The notes: a model not told the origin generated them from the letters alone. DNA of 64,000 nucleotides from Anaerolineae bacterium (GCA_013178295.1 JABLWW010000014.1:62001-126000); one strand, 5' to 3'; numbered from the stretch's first letter, positions 8,037 to 16,782 are shown. Numbers and translations are program-made.

Positions 8037-8897
8037 ATGAAAGTCGGTATTGACAGCTACTGTTACCATCGTTTCTTTGGCGAGGTGTACCCTGACCAGA
8101 AACCCCCTGCCAAAAACATGAGCATGCAGGATTTTCTTGCCCGCGCCAAACAGCTGGATGTGGACGGCGTCTCGCTTGAATCGTGTTTCTTCCCCACCTT
8201 TGACGCCGGATGGCTCAAGGAACTCAAAGCCCAGCTGGATGAATACGGCTTTGACCGCGTTTTTGCCTGGGGACACCCCGATGGGCTGGAGCGCGGCAAA
8301 AACGAAGCCGCCTTCAAGGAGATGCTCGAGTGCATCCCGCGCGCCAAAGCCATCGGCGCCACGGTGATGCGCGTGGTCGGCAGCAGCCTCATGTTCCGCC
8401 ACGAGCCGCACGGACCGCAGATCGAAGCCCTGACCAAATGGTTCAAGGAAGCGGTCAAGGTTGCCAAAGACTATGACATCAAGCTGGCGGTCGAAAACCA
8501 CATTGACTTTACCGCCGAGGAGATTCTGCAGCTGCTCAACAACGTCGGTTCGGAGTATCTGGGGCTTAACTTCGACACCGGCAACTTCCTGCGCCTGCTG
8601 GATGACCCGGTCAAGGGCATGGAGAAGCTGGCGCCCTATGTGTATGCCACGCACGTCAAAGACCTGATGCCCGATAAGACCGCCAGCCCGCTTGACTGGC
8701 ACTTCTTTGCCGGTGTGCCGGTCGGCTGGGGGCTGGTGGATAACTACAAACTGGCGCAGCTGCTGCACAAAGCCGGTTTTCAGGGCTTTTTGGCGGTGGA
8801 AATTGATCACCCGCACGCCGATTGGACTGACCTGGAGGACGAAGCCGTCTCGATCAGCGTCAAGAACCTCAAGAAGATCGCCGCTTCGCTCAAGTAA
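8037..8897 (+). CDS. Sugar phosphate isomerase/epimerase-family TIM-barrel protein
   Basis: A 286-residue protein of the xylose-isomerase-like TIM-barrel (AP endonuclease 2) superfamily. The likely metal ligands are all present: E153 (LAVENHIDF), D180 (NFDTGN), H206 (THVKD) and E255 (AVEID). The ATG at 8037 has GGAGGA 8 nt upstream; an in-frame ATG at 8022 encodes only five extra residues spanning that ribosome binding site. The gene is followed by an intercistronic hairpin and a Gfo/Idh/MocA oxidoreductase. Such pairs occur in inositol, keto-sugar and 3-keto-glycoside pathways, so an isomerase, dehydratase or lyase role on an oxidised sugar is plausible. The substrate is unknown. Confidence 0.85.
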   Translation: MKVGIDSYCYHRFFGEVYPDQKPPAKNMSMQDFLARAKQLDVDGVSLESCFFPTFDAGWLKELKAQLDEYGFDRVFAWGHPDGLERGKNEAAFKEMLECIPRAKAIGATVMRVVGSSLMFRHEPHGPQIEALTKWFKEAVKVAKDYDIKLAVENHIDFTAEEILQLLNNVGSEYLGLNFDTGNFLRLLDDPVKGMEKLAPYVYATHVKDLMPDKTASPLDWHFFAGVPVGWGLVDNYKLAQLLHKAGFQGFLAVEIDHPHADWTDLEDEAVSISVKNLKKIAASLK

Positions 8898-8910
8898 ACA
8901 GTGGACATTG

Positions 8911-8944
8911 TGGAGCGCAGAGTATCGTTTGTCTCTGCGCTCCA
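8911..8944 (+). terminator. Intercistronic hairpin
   Basis: A perfect 12-bp stem (tggagcgcagag / ctctgcgctcca) with a 10-nt loop between the isomerase and oxidoreductase genes. No T-tract follows, so it is more likely an mRNA-stability or attenuating element than a full terminator. Confidence 0.7.
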
Positions 8945-8983
8945 GCGTCTGTTGGTGGTTACAAATAGAAAGGAGAGGAAACC

Positions 8984-10147
8984 TTGAAAACGGTAAATGT
9001 CGCCATTATCGGGACAAAATTCATGGGCAAGGCACACAGCAATGCCTGGACAAACGCCCCCAAATTCTTCAGCGTGCCCTTCAAACCGGTGCTGAAGGTC
9101 GCCTGCGGGCAGGATAAAAAGGGCACCGAAGATTTTGCCGCCAACTGGGGCTGGCAGGAGGTGGAAACCGACTGGCGTAAGGTGGTCGAGCGCAAGGACG
9201 TGGACATCATTGACGTCTCTACCCCCACCTATCTGCACAAGGATATTGTCATCGCCGCGGCGCAGAACGGCAAACACATCTTCTGCGAGAAGCCCATGGC
9301 GCTCAGCTATGCCCAAGCCAAGGAGATGTACAATGCCGCCGAGAAAGCCGGTGTGCTGCACTACCTCAACCACAACTACCGCCGCTGTCCGGCGGTGAGC
9401 TACGCCCGCCAGATGATCGAGGAGGGCAAGATCGGCACCATCTACCACTGGCGCGGGGCGTATCTGCAGGACTGGATCACCGACCCCAACTTCCCGCTCA
9501 CCTGGCATCTGCGCAAGGAAAACGCCGGGGCGGGTCCACACTACGACCTCAACTCGCACAGCGTTGACCTGGCGCGCTTTTTGGTGGGCGAGATTAAAGC
9601 CGTCAGCGCCATGCTCAAACGCTTTATTGCCAAACGTCCGCTGCCGGGCGCCGGGGCGGGCACCTTCAAAGCCGGAGAGGGCGGCGGCCCAATGGGCGAG
9701 GTGACGGTGGACGATGCCGCCTTTATGGTGGCTGAGTTTGAAAACGGGGCGCTCGGTTCGTTTGAAGCCAGCCGCTTTGCCAACGGGCGCAAAAACTACA
9801 ACTACTTTGAAATCTACGGCAGCAAGGGCAGTCTGGTCTTCAACCTGGAGCGCATGAACGAGCTGCAGTATCTCAATTTGGAAGACCCCGCCGACCAGCA
9901 GGGCTTCCGCGATATTCTGGTGACCAACGCCACGCACCCCTACGTGGGCGGCTGGTGGCCCCCCGGGCACATCATCGGCTATGAGCATGAGTTTACCCAT
10001 GCCGTGGTGGATTTCCTCAAAGCCCTCGACAAAGGCAGCAAGATCAAACCCAACTTTGAGGACGGCATGCGCATTATGCAGGTGCTGGAAGCCGCCATCC
10101 TCTCCTCGGAGAGCGGGCGCAAGGTGGCGGTCAGCGAAATCCAATAG
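8984..10147 (+). CDS. Gfo/Idh/MocA family NAD(P)-dependent oxidoreductase
   Basis: A 387-residue dehydrogenase. The N-terminal Rossmann fold starts NVAIIGTKFMGKAHSNAW, a glycine-motif variant of the family. The family lysine is K103 in CEKPMALS. The C-terminal alpha/beta domain carries the substrate site, with HYDLNSHSVDLARFLVG matching the usual GxHxxDxxR-type region. Translation likely starts at a TTG at 8984, with AAGGAGAGG a few nt upstream; no ATG or GTG fits better. It is co-transcribed with the TIM-barrel gene at 8037. Relatives oxidise sugars or inositols at a hydroxyl group; the substrate here is unknown. Confidence 0.9.
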   Translation: MKTVNVAIIGTKFMGKAHSNAWTNAPKFFSVPFKPVLKVACGQDKKGTEDFAANWGWQEVETDWRKVVERKDVDIIDVSTPTYLHKDIVIAAAQNGKHIFCEKPMALSYAQAKEMYNAAEKAGVLHYLNHNYRRCPAVSYARQMIEEGKIGTIYHWRGAYLQDWITDPNFPLTWHLRKENAGAGPHYDLNSHSVDLARFLVGEIKAVSAMLKRFIAKRPLPGAGAGTFKAGEGGGPMGEVTVDDAAFMVAEFENGALGSFEASRFANGRKNYNYFEIYGSKGSLVFNLERMNELQYLNLEDPADQQGFRDILVTNATHPYVGGWWPPGHIIGYEHEFTHAVVDFLKALDKGSKIKPNFEDGMRIMQVLEAAILSSESGRKVAVSEIQ

Positions 10148-10160
10148 CCGTGCGTTTGCG

Positions 10161-10202
10161 AGACCTGACAGGGGCAGCAGGCTGGCGTCTGTCAGGTCTT
10201 TT
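10161..10202 (+). terminator. Intrinsic terminator after the oxidoreductase gene
   Basis: The stem agacctgaca / tgtcaggtct (10 bp) is followed by TTTT. The loop is long (19 nt) and the T-run short, so termination may be partial. Confidence 0.7.
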
Positions 10203-10222
10203 GCGCAGGATGCGAAAACATC

Positions 10223-10251
10223 TTGACATTATATTGTTATAACATTATAAT
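10223..10251 (+). promoter_or_regulatory. Consensus promoter with embedded dyad operator
   Basis: TTGACA (10223-10228), 17 bp, TATAAT (10246-10251): both hexamers match consensus. The spacer holds the perfect palindrome tgttataaca (10235-10244). Outside it ATTATA (10228-10233) mirrors the -10 TATAAT, giving a 24-bp dyad with a single mismatched pair. A repressor bound here would cover the whole promoter. A closely related sequence lies on the -10 of the ROK gene promoter at 11876-11891. Confidence 0.85.
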
Positions 10252-10392
10252 ATCTGCAAGACGCCTGCTCTCGTTCATCGCAGCCGTGCGCGCCGCAGCC
10301 GGGAGCAGGCAGGGATTGCCCTCACATAGAGGTAGAGGAAAGGAGGAACAGACGGCAGGATGGGGAGCGATGCTCGCTGCCGTCCAACGGAT

Positions 10393-11724
10393 ATGAAAGC
10401 CAAACTGCAACCGCTGTATTTTCAAAGCGCCGAAGACCCCGATTTTGTCAAACAGATGGGGCATCTGCAAACTGTGCTGGCGGAGGAAGCCGAGTTTTTG
10501 CCGCCCAAAGCGCTGGGCGAAAAACCGCCCGCCGCGGCGGATGCGGTCATCTTCCCCCAGATGCTGGGCGATGCCTACCGCCGTGTTGATCAGATACGCG
10601 CCATCAAACTGCCGCGTTTGGTGATCACCTCGGAATTTGGCACCGTCTCGATGTGGGATTGGGAGATCAACAGCTATCTGGCGTCGCTGGGGATCGCCGT
10701 GATGGCGCCCTACAACCTGGATCAGGCGCGCCACATCTGCCGCAGCCTGGCGCTGAAGAAAGAGCTGAAAAGCGCCAAATTCCTGGTGTATCAGGATAAC
10801 CCCGGCGAGGGGTTTCAGGCGGAGATCTTCAAGCGCTTCTACTGGTGGGAGGAGGAGTGCATCCGCAGCTTGACGGCAAAGTTTGGGTTCACGCTGGTCA
10901 AAAAGAGCTTCAAGGAGCTTGCCGAGCGCGCCAAAGCCATCCCTGATGCGCAGGCAAAGGAAGCCTGGCGCCAACGCAAAGACAACATCCCGGTGGAAAA
11001 GCTGAGCGAAAAAGCCATCTACAGCGCCATGAAGGTGTACCTGGCGCTCAAGCAGGATTTGGAAGCCGACCCGGATATCGTCTCAGCCGGGATCAACTGT
11101 CTCAACGAGTCGGCGTATTCGGATACCACCCCCTGTCTGGCGTGGAATCTGCTGTTTGAGGAGCAGAAGCTGGTGTGGGGGTGCGAGGCCGACCTGGTGG
11201 TGATGGTGACCGAGTATCTGGTGCACAAGGCGCTGGGTGTGCCCTTTATGATGACCAACCTTTACCCCTTCCTGATGGGGATGGCAGCCCTCAAACATGA
11301 GCGCATCCCGGCTTTCCCGCAGGTGGACGAGCGTCCGCAGGATCACATCCTCATGGCGCACTGCGGCTATCTGGGCGTGGTGCCGCAGTCGTTTGCCACA
11401 CAGTGGAAGGTGAACGAAAAGGTGCTGGCGATTGTGGACGACAATGCCCATGCGCTGGATGCACGCCTGCCGAAAGGGGCAGTAACGCTGGTCAAGCTGC
11501 TGCCGCCGTTTGACCGCCTCTCGGTGGTGCAGGGCGATCTGGTCAAATATGCCCAGTTCCCCGGCTCCGACTGCCGCAACGGGGCGGTGGTGCGCGTGGC
11601 AAACGGCCACCGCATGGTCAAGGATCTGGCGTCGCATCACTATATCGTCACCGTGGGCGATAACCTGCCTTCGCTGGAGTATCTGGCGCAGGTGTTTGAC
11701 CTGCAATGCCAGGTGCTGTCGTGA
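10393..11724 (+). CDS. L-fucose/L-arabinose isomerase-like protein
   Basis: About 443 residues, soluble, no signal peptide. Its layout recalls the FucI/AraA fold: N-terminal Rossmann-like domains (LYFQSAEDPDF, PRLVITSEFGT, ISSEW-type WDWEINSY), then a C-terminal part with a conserved Cys/His stretch (HILMAHCGYLGVVPQ) and a beta-rich end. It is somewhat shorter than classical L-fucose isomerase. I chose ATG 10393 because MKAKLQPLYF looks like a natural N-terminus; ATG 10360 is in frame and lies inside a hairpin. The gene is monocistronic, from a near-perfect promoter to the terminator at 11733, and shares an operator with the ROK gene downstream. The assignment to the isomerase family is moderate and the activity is unproven. 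Confidence 0.6.
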   Translation: MKAKLQPLYFQSAEDPDFVKQMGHLQTVLAEEAEFLPPKALGEKPPAAADAVIFPQMLGDAYRRVDQIRAIKLPRLVITSEFGTVSMWDWEINSYLASLGIAVMAPYNLDQARHICRSLALKKELKSAKFLVYQDNPGEGFQAEIFKRFYWWEEECIRSLTAKFGFTLVKKSFKELAERAKAIPDAQAKEAWRQRKDNIPVEKLSEKAIYSAMKVYLALKQDLEADPDIVSAGINCLNESAYSDTTPCLAWNLLFEEQKLVWGCEADLVVMVTEYLVHKALGVPFMMTNLYPFLMGMAALKHERIPAFPQVDERPQDHILMAHCGYLGVVPQSFATQWKVNEKVLAIVDDNAHALDARLPKGAVTLVKLLPPFDRLSVVQGDLVKYAQFPGSDCRNGAVVRVANGHRMVKDLASHHYIVTVGDNLPSLEYLAQVFDLQCQVLS

Positions 11725-11732
11725 CGTTGGGA

Positions 11733-11770
11733 GGGCGCTGCAACCGCAGGGGTGTTGCGGCGCCCGTTTT
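11733..11770 (+). terminator. Intrinsic terminator
   Basis: The stem gggcgctgcaac / gttgcggcgccc (12 bp with one G-T pair) has a 9-nt loop and is followed by GTTTT. It separates the FucI-like gene from the ROK gene. The gap 11725-11978 otherwise holds the ROK promoter and an AT-rich inverted repeat (gttaaa at 11823, tttaac at 11840). Confidence 0.8.
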
Positions 11771-11854
11771 ATCGGTTTTAGTCAAAAGATTTTTCAATTA
11801 TCAGACACTTTTGACATAAAAAGTTAAAAGATGCAGAACTTTAACAAAAACCTA

Positions 11855-11891
11855 TTGACTTTAAAAAAAATCTGGTTATAATGTTAACAAG
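11855..11891 (+). promoter_or_regulatory. Promoter and probable operator of the ROK gene
   Basis: TTGACT (11855-11860), 16 bp, TATAAT (11877-11882). The sequence ttataatgttaacaag (11876-11891) over and after the -10 closely matches the reverse complement of the dyad at 10228-10251, differing by loss of a central TA. This suggests that one regulator, most simply the ROK protein itself, binds both sites. Confidence 0.7.
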
Positions 11892-11978
11892 AGATTAAGG
11901 AGAGCAGGAGAGAAAGACCATCACGCCGCTTGTGTCGGGGTGGTATGTTTTGCCGCAAAAGGAACTCCCAAACGCCGT

Positions 11979-13256
11979 ATGAGTATCCCCCTTCCCCTTC
12001 AAGATATGACCGTTTTGCCGCATGACAACTCCGCGGCAGCCATACCGCCGCAGCGCGTGGCAGTCGCCTGGCAGGAAAAGGAAATCTTTGACCGCATCCG
12101 CCGTCAGGGCGAAGCCACCAAAGCCGAGCTGGTCAACCGTCTGCCCTATTCGCGCACCAAGATCAACCAGTGCATTGCCGATCTATTGGAGAAAGGGCTG
12201 GTCAAGACGGCTGGGGCGGGCGATTACACCGGCGGGCGGCGGGCGGTAACCTACAGCGTCAACGGCAGCGCGGCGCTGGTAGCAGGTGTGGATATCGGCG
12301 CCACCAGCGTTGACCTGGCGCTGGCAGACCTGGCGGGCAAAATCTATGCGCGGCTGGGCGAGCCAGCCGATGTGCGTGACGGGCCGCGTTTGCTGCTGGG
12401 GCGGGTGGGCGAACTGCTTGAGCAGATGCTGGCTGGGGGGGGGCTTGCGCGCCAGCGGCTGTTGAGCATCGGCGTGGGCGTGCCGGGCCCGGTGGATTTC
12501 AAGCTGGGCAAACTGGTCTCTCCCCCGATCATGCCCGGCTGGGATGGCTTCCCCATCATTGCCACGCTGCAGGAACGTTTTCCGACGGCGCACGTGGCGG
12601 TGGATAACGACGTCAACATCATGGCGCTGGGCGAAAAGGTGGGCGGCGCGGCGCGGCATGTGGATAATCTCATCTTTGTCAAAATCGGCACCGGGATTGG
12701 GGCAGGGATTCTGTGCAACGGCGAAATCTACCGCGGCAGCAACGGCTGCGCCGGGGATATCGGGCACATCTGCGTCAACAAAGAGGGTCCCATCTGCCGC
12801 TGCGGCAACATTGGCTGTCTGGAGGCCATGGCTGCCGGACCGGCGATTGCCGCCGCGGCGCAAAAAGCCGCCTTGGAGGGCAAAAGCCCGATCCTGTTGC
12901 GTCACTATGAAGCCAACGGCGGGTTTCTGCGCCCCGAAGATGTGGGGTATTCGGCAGGCGAGGGTGATCCGGTCTCGATTGACATCATCCGCAACAGCGG
13001 GCATCTGGTGGGCGATGTGCTTGCCAGCCTGGTCAACTTTTACAACCCCGGTATGATCGTCATCGGCGGCGGGGTGAGCAAGATCGGCAATCTGCTGCTG
13101 TCTTCCATCCGTCAGGTGGTGCTGCACCGCTCGCTGCCGCTGGCAACCCGCGATATGCGCATCATCTTTTCACAGCTGGGCGATGAAGCCGGGGTCACCG
13201 GTGCCATGGCACTGGCGGTGGAAAATCTGTTTGTGGTTCAAGGATACAGCGAGTAG
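11979..13256 (+). CDS. ROK family transcriptional regulator (NagC/XylR type)
   Basis: About 425 residues. An N-terminal winged HTH (roughly 35-90: EIFDRIRRQGEATKAELVNRL, then RTKINQCIADLLEKG) is joined to a ROK sugar-kinase-like domain. The latter shows the phosphate-1 motif VDIGATSVDLAL, GVGVPGPV, VDNDVNIMALGE, GTGIGAGI and the zinc site with H263 and CRCGNIGC (C273, C275, C280). ROK repressors release DNA on binding a sugar. It precedes an epimerase and a CUT2 importer, its probable targets. The start is uncertain: GTG 11940, ATG 11979 and ATG 12006 are in frame and none has a good ribosome binding site at normal spacing. Confidence 0.9.
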   Translation: MSIPLPLQDMTVLPHDNSAAAIPPQRVAVAWQEKEIFDRIRRQGEATKAELVNRLPYSRTKINQCIADLLEKGLVKTAGAGDYTGGRRAVTYSVNGSAALVAGVDIGATSVDLALADLAGKIYARLGEPADVRDGPRLLLGRVGELLEQMLAGGGLARQRLLSIGVGVPGPVDFKLGKLVSPPIMPGWDGFPIIATLQERFPTAHVAVDNDVNIMALGEKVGGAARHVDNLIFVKIGTGIGAGILCNGEIYRGSNGCAGDIGHICVNKEGPICRCGNIGCLEAMAAGPAIAAAAQKAALEGKSPILLRHYEANGGFLRPEDVGYSAGEGDPVSIDIIRNSGHLVGDVLASLVNFYNPGMIVIGGGVSKIGNLLLSSIRQVVLHRSLPLATRDMRIIFSQLGDEAGVTGAMALAVENLFVVQGYSE

Positions 13257-13289
13257 CACGCGTTTTTTTTTTGAGGAGCACAAGGAAAG

Positions 13290-14138
13290 ATGAAATTTGG
13301 CATCAGTTCATTTGTCTATGTTTCGCCCTGCACCACGCAGGCAGTGGCAGAGCTTGCCCCGCGCCTGCGCCAGATGGGGTTTGACCTGCTTGAGCTGGAT
13401 GTGGAGGCGGTGGAAGACCTTGACGTGCGCCAGGTGAAAGCCATCCTGGCACAGCACGGGCTGGGGGCTATCGTCTGCGGGGCGTTTGGACCGCAGCGCA
13501 ACCTGTGCAGCGCGGATGCCGCCATCCGCCAGAATGCCAAAGACTACATCCGCTGGCTGATTGACGCCGCGGCTGAGCTTGGATCGCCGACCGTGTGCGG
13601 TCCGATGTACTCGGCGGTGGGCAAGGAGCATCTGATGGACGAGGCAGCGCGGCGGGCGGAATGGCAGATGGCGGTGGACGGTGTGGCGGAGATGGCGCGC
13701 TACGCCCAGCCTAAGGGTGTGCGTCTGGCGCTGGAGACGCTCAACCGTTTTGAAACCGATATGCTCAACACCGCCGCTCAGGGGCTGGAATTTGCGCGTG
13801 CCACCGGCATGGACAACGTCGGGCTGCATCTGGATACCTTCCACATGCACCTCGAGGAGAAATCCAGCGCGGCGGCAATCCGTCTGGCGGGGGAGAAGGT
13901 GTTTCACTTCCACTGCGCCGAAAACGACCGCGGTGTACCCGGCAGCGGTCAGGTGCGCTGGGAAGAGGTGGCGCAGGCGCTCAAGGACATCCGCTATGAC
14001 GGTCCGGTGGTGATCGAATCCTTTACCCCGGCAGTCAAGGAGATTGCCCGCGCCGTGTGCATCTGGCGCGAGATCGCCCCCAGTCAGGATGCCATTGCCC
14101 AGCAGGGGCTGGCGTTCCTCAAGCGGCTGCTGGCGTGA
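13290..14138 (+). CDS. Ketose 3-epimerase (D-tagatose/D-psicose/L-ribulose 3-epimerase family)
   Basis: A 282-residue TIM-barrel enzyme of the expected length. The metal tetrad of the family is clear: E149 (LALETLNRFE), D182 (HLDTFHMHLEE), H208 (FHFHCAEN) and E243 (VVIESF). The sequence ENDRGVPGSG that shapes the active site is also present. Enzymes of this family invert C3 of ketoses such as D-fructose/D-psicose or L-ribulose/L-xylulose. AAGGA precedes the ATG. It sits between the ROK regulator and the CUT2 ATPase, so it probably converts the imported monosaccharide or its isomer into a form the central pathways accept. Substrate preference cannot be read from the sequence. Confidence 0.85.
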   Translation: MKFGISSFVYVSPCTTQAVAELAPRLRQMGFDLLELDVEAVEDLDVRQVKAILAQHGLGAIVCGAFGPQRNLCSADAAIRQNAKDYIRWLIDAAAELGSPTVCGPMYSAVGKEHLMDEAARRAEWQMAVDGVAEMARYAQPKGVRLALETLNRFETDMLNTAAQGLEFARATGMDNVGLHLDTFHMHLEEKSSAAAIRLAGEKVFHFHCAENDRGVPGSGQVRWEEVAQALKDIRYDGPVVIESFTPAVKEIARAVCIWREIAPSQDAIAQQGLAFLKRLLA

Positions 14139-14190
14139 GCAGGGCGGTTTTTGCAGGAGCATAAGAGAAAAAGGAGCAAGCAGAAAGAAT

Positions 14191-15780
14191 ATGGAGACAC
14201 AAACAATGGCGGTACAGGAGACCCAAGCGGAGACGCAGCCGCTGCTGGAAGTGCGCAACATCACCAAGCGCTTTCCGGGCGTGGTGGCGCTCAACAATGT
14301 TTCGCTCAAGTTCTACCCCGGCGAGGTGCACGCTGTGGTGGGCGAGAACGGGGCGGGCAAATCCACACTGATGAAAATCATTGCAGGGGCCTATACGCCC
14401 GATGCAGGTGAGATCATCCTGCAGGGCGAGAGGGTCAGCTTTGCCCACCCGGTGGAAGCTTATGCCAAAGGAGTCAGCATCATCTTTCAGGAGTTCAACC
14501 TTCTGCCGGAGCGTTCGGTGGCGCAGAACATCTTTTTGGGGCGCGAGCCGTCGCGCTTTGGCATCATTGACCGCCGCCAGCTGCACCGCGACACCGAAGC
14601 CGTCCTCAAGGAGCTGGGGGTCGAAAACCTAATCTCCCCCTCGGCGCTGGTCAGTTCGCTTTCGGTTGCCAACCAGCAGATTGTGGAGATTGCCAAAGCC
14701 ATCTCATACGATTCCAAAGTGCTGATCATGGATGAACCCACCGCCGCCCTGTCTTCGGTGGAGGTGAAGATGCTGGATGACCTCGTCGAGCGGCTTAAGG
14801 CGCGCGGCATGGCAATCATCTTCATCTCGCACCGCTTGGGCGAGGTGTTTGATATCGCCGATAAGATCACCGTGCTCAAGGATGGGCAGCTGGTGGGCAC
14901 GGTGCTCACCAAAAATACCACGCCGCAGGAAGTGGTGTTTATGATGGTCGGGCGCGAACTGGATCACTACTACCCGCCGCTGGGCAAGCCCGAAGACTTT
15001 GGCGAGGTGGTGCTGCGTGTCACAGACGGGTCAAACGACTTTCTCAAAAACATCTCTTTTGAACTGCGCAAGGGCGAGGTGCTGGGGGTAGCCGGTTTGC
15101 AAGGCTCCGGGCGCACCGAGCTGGCGCAGGCGCTTTTCGGCGTGGTGCCCTTTAAGGGTGGGACGCTGGAGGTGCACGGCAAGGTGCAGATGATCAAAAA
15201 CCCCACCCAGGCAATTGCCCTGCGCATGGGGTTTGTTACCGAAGACCGCAAGTCCGAAGGGTTGTTCCCGCGCCAGGCGATCTGCGATAACATGCTCCTG
15301 GCAGTGCGCTCGCTTCAGCCAGTGTTTGGCTATATCTTCAAGGACGGGCTGCCCAAAGAGCGCAAACTGGTGCCCGGGCTGGGCAAACGCGTGGACATCC
15401 GCACCGACAGCTACGACCGCGAGGTGCAGTTCCTCAGCGGCGGCAACCAGCAAAAGGTGGTGCTGGCAAAGTGGCTGGCATCCAAAGCCGATATTTTCAT
15501 CTTCGATGAACCGACGCGCGGCATTGATGTGGAAGCCAAAGCCGGCATTCACGATATGATCCGCGAACTGACCAAACAGGGCGTGGCGGTGTTGATGATC
15601 TCTTCCGAACTGCCGGAGATCATCGGCATGAGCGACCGCATTCTGGTGATGCGCGACGGGCGGATCGCTGGGGAACTGCCCGCCCAGTCGAGCGAGGCGG
15701 AAATTATGCTGGTAGCAACGGGTCACGGTCAGGCAGAAAACAATCATTCCAGCGTGCAGGCTGAAGCAGGAAAGGAATAA
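14191..15780 (+). CDS. CUT2 sugar ABC transporter ATPase (RbsA/XylG type, tandem domains)
   Basis: A 529-residue tandem ABC ATPase. The first domain has Walker A GENGAGKST (51-59), a Q-loop (IIFQEFNLL), the signature region SLSVANQQIVEIAKA and Walker B VLIMDEPTAAL. The second domain has the degenerate Walker A GLQGSGRTE typical of this family, LSGGNQQK and FDEPTRGIDV. It energises the permeases at 15787 and 16804. ATG 14191 is chosen because AAGGAG lies upstream and the N-terminus then starts shortly before LLEVRNITKRF; the longer open frame upstream overlaps the epimerase gene. Confidence 0.95.
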   Translation: METQTMAVQETQAETQPLLEVRNITKRFPGVVALNNVSLKFYPGEVHAVVGENGAGKSTLMKIIAGAYTPDAGEIILQGERVSFAHPVEAYAKGVSIIFQEFNLLPERSVAQNIFLGREPSRFGIIDRRQLHRDTEAVLKELGVENLISPSALVSSLSVANQQIVEIAKAISYDSKVLIMDEPTAALSSVEVKMLDDLVERLKARGMAIIFISHRLGEVFDIADKITVLKDGQLVGTVLTKNTTPQEVVFMMVGRELDHYYPPLGKPEDFGEVVLRVTDGSNDFLKNISFELRKGEVLGVAGLQGSGRTELAQALFGVVPFKGGTLEVHGKVQMIKNPTQAIALRMGFVTEDRKSEGLFPRQAICDNMLLAVRSLQPVFGYIFKDGLPKERKLVPGLGKRVDIRTDSYDREVQFLSGGNQQKVVLAKWLASKADIFIFDEPTRGIDVEAKAGIHDMIRELTKQGVAVLMISSELPEIIGMSDRILVMRDGRIAGELPAQSSEAEIMLVATGHGQAENNHSSVQAEAGKE

Positions 15781-15786
15781 AAAGCG

Positions 15787-16782
15787 ATGGCGACGACAAC
15801 GCTTCCCGCAAACGGTTCTAAGAACTTCTTTCGTTCGCTGCGCATCCCGCCGGTGTATTACTTTTTGGTGGTGGTGTTTGTCGGCGGGGCGATCCTCGAC
15901 TTTATCTTTGCCGATGGGCAGATGGTCACCAACCCGGCTATTCTGACCAATATCTTTGTGCGCTCGGTGGCGCTGGGGATTGTGGCGGTTGGGCAGACGT
16001 TTGTGATGATCGGTGCCTCGATTGACCTTTCGGTGGCGCTGGTGATCAGCGTCACGGCGGTGATGACCTCGTTCATCATGAACGGGCAAACCGAAAACGT
16101 CCCCAAAGCGATTGCAGTGGTGTTTCTCATCGGCGCCTTTACCGGGCTGGTCAATGGGTTGATTATCACCAAGCTCAAGGTTAATGCGTTTATCGCCACG
16201 CTGGGCACAACGCTCATCCTGCGCGGCGTGCTCAACGCCACGTTTGCCAACTTCAAGGGTTCCATCCCGCGCAGTTTTGAGTATTTTGGCTACGGGCGGA
16301 TTGGACCGATTCCGGTTTCCATTCTGGTGCTGCTGGTGGTGGTTCTGGCAGGGTGGTTTGTGCTGGCGCGCACACGCTACGGGTTTCAACTCTACGGCAC
16401 GGGCGGCAGCAGCGAGGTGGCGCGCCTTTCGGGTCTGCGCACCGACCGCGTCATCATCATCGCCCACATCATCTGCAGCATGACCGCCGTGCTGACCGGG
16501 CTGTTTGTGGTCAGCCGTCTGCGCGCCGGGGCGCCGTGGATCGGCACGGACGGCGTGTATGACCTCGAGTCGGTAGCCACTACGGTAATCGGCGGCACTG
16601 CGCTGGCAGGCGGGCGCGGCGGGGTGTGGGGCACGCTGGGCGGTGTGCTCATCTTTGGCGTGCTGGATACCCTGTTCAACCAGCTGGGCATCAATCCCTT
16701 TATGAAGAACATCCTGCGCGGTTTGATCATTATCCTGGCGGTTGCCAGCTATACCATCCGCTCAAAACGTGAAGCGGCATAA
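15787..16782 (+). CDS. CUT2 sugar ABC transporter permease 1 (RbsC type)
   Basis: A 331-residue hydrophobic protein with about eight to ten membrane helices. The BPD_transp_2 family motifs are visible: GIVAVGQTFVMIGASIDLSV near residue 65 and the C-terminal TTVIGGTALAGGRGGVWGT. It starts 6 nt after the ATPase stop. With the second permease at 16804 it probably forms a heterodimeric channel, whereas ribose-type systems often use a homodimer. Confidence 0.95.
   Translation: MATTTLPANGSKNFFRSLRIPPVYYFLVVVFVGGAILDFIFADGQMVTNPAILTNIFVRSVALGIVAVGQTFVMIGASIDLSVALVISVTAVMTSFIMNGQTENVPKAIAVVFLIGAFTGLVNGLIITKLKVNAFIATLGTTLILRGVLNATFANFKGSIPRSFEYFGYGRIGPIPVSILVLLVVVLAGWFVLARTRYGFQLYGTGGSSEVARLSGLRTDRVIIIAHIICSMTAVLTGLFVVSRLRAGAPWIGTDGVYDLESVATTVIGGTALAGGRGGVWGTLGGVLIFGVLDTLFNQLGINPFMKNILRGLIIILAVASYTIRSKREAA

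Noticed and set aside
15031-16467. A long - strand open frame across the CUT2 ATPase and permease genes
   Set aside because: It crosses two well-supported genes and their boundary; composition is His/Arg/Gln-rich as expected from antisense of GC-rich coding DNA.
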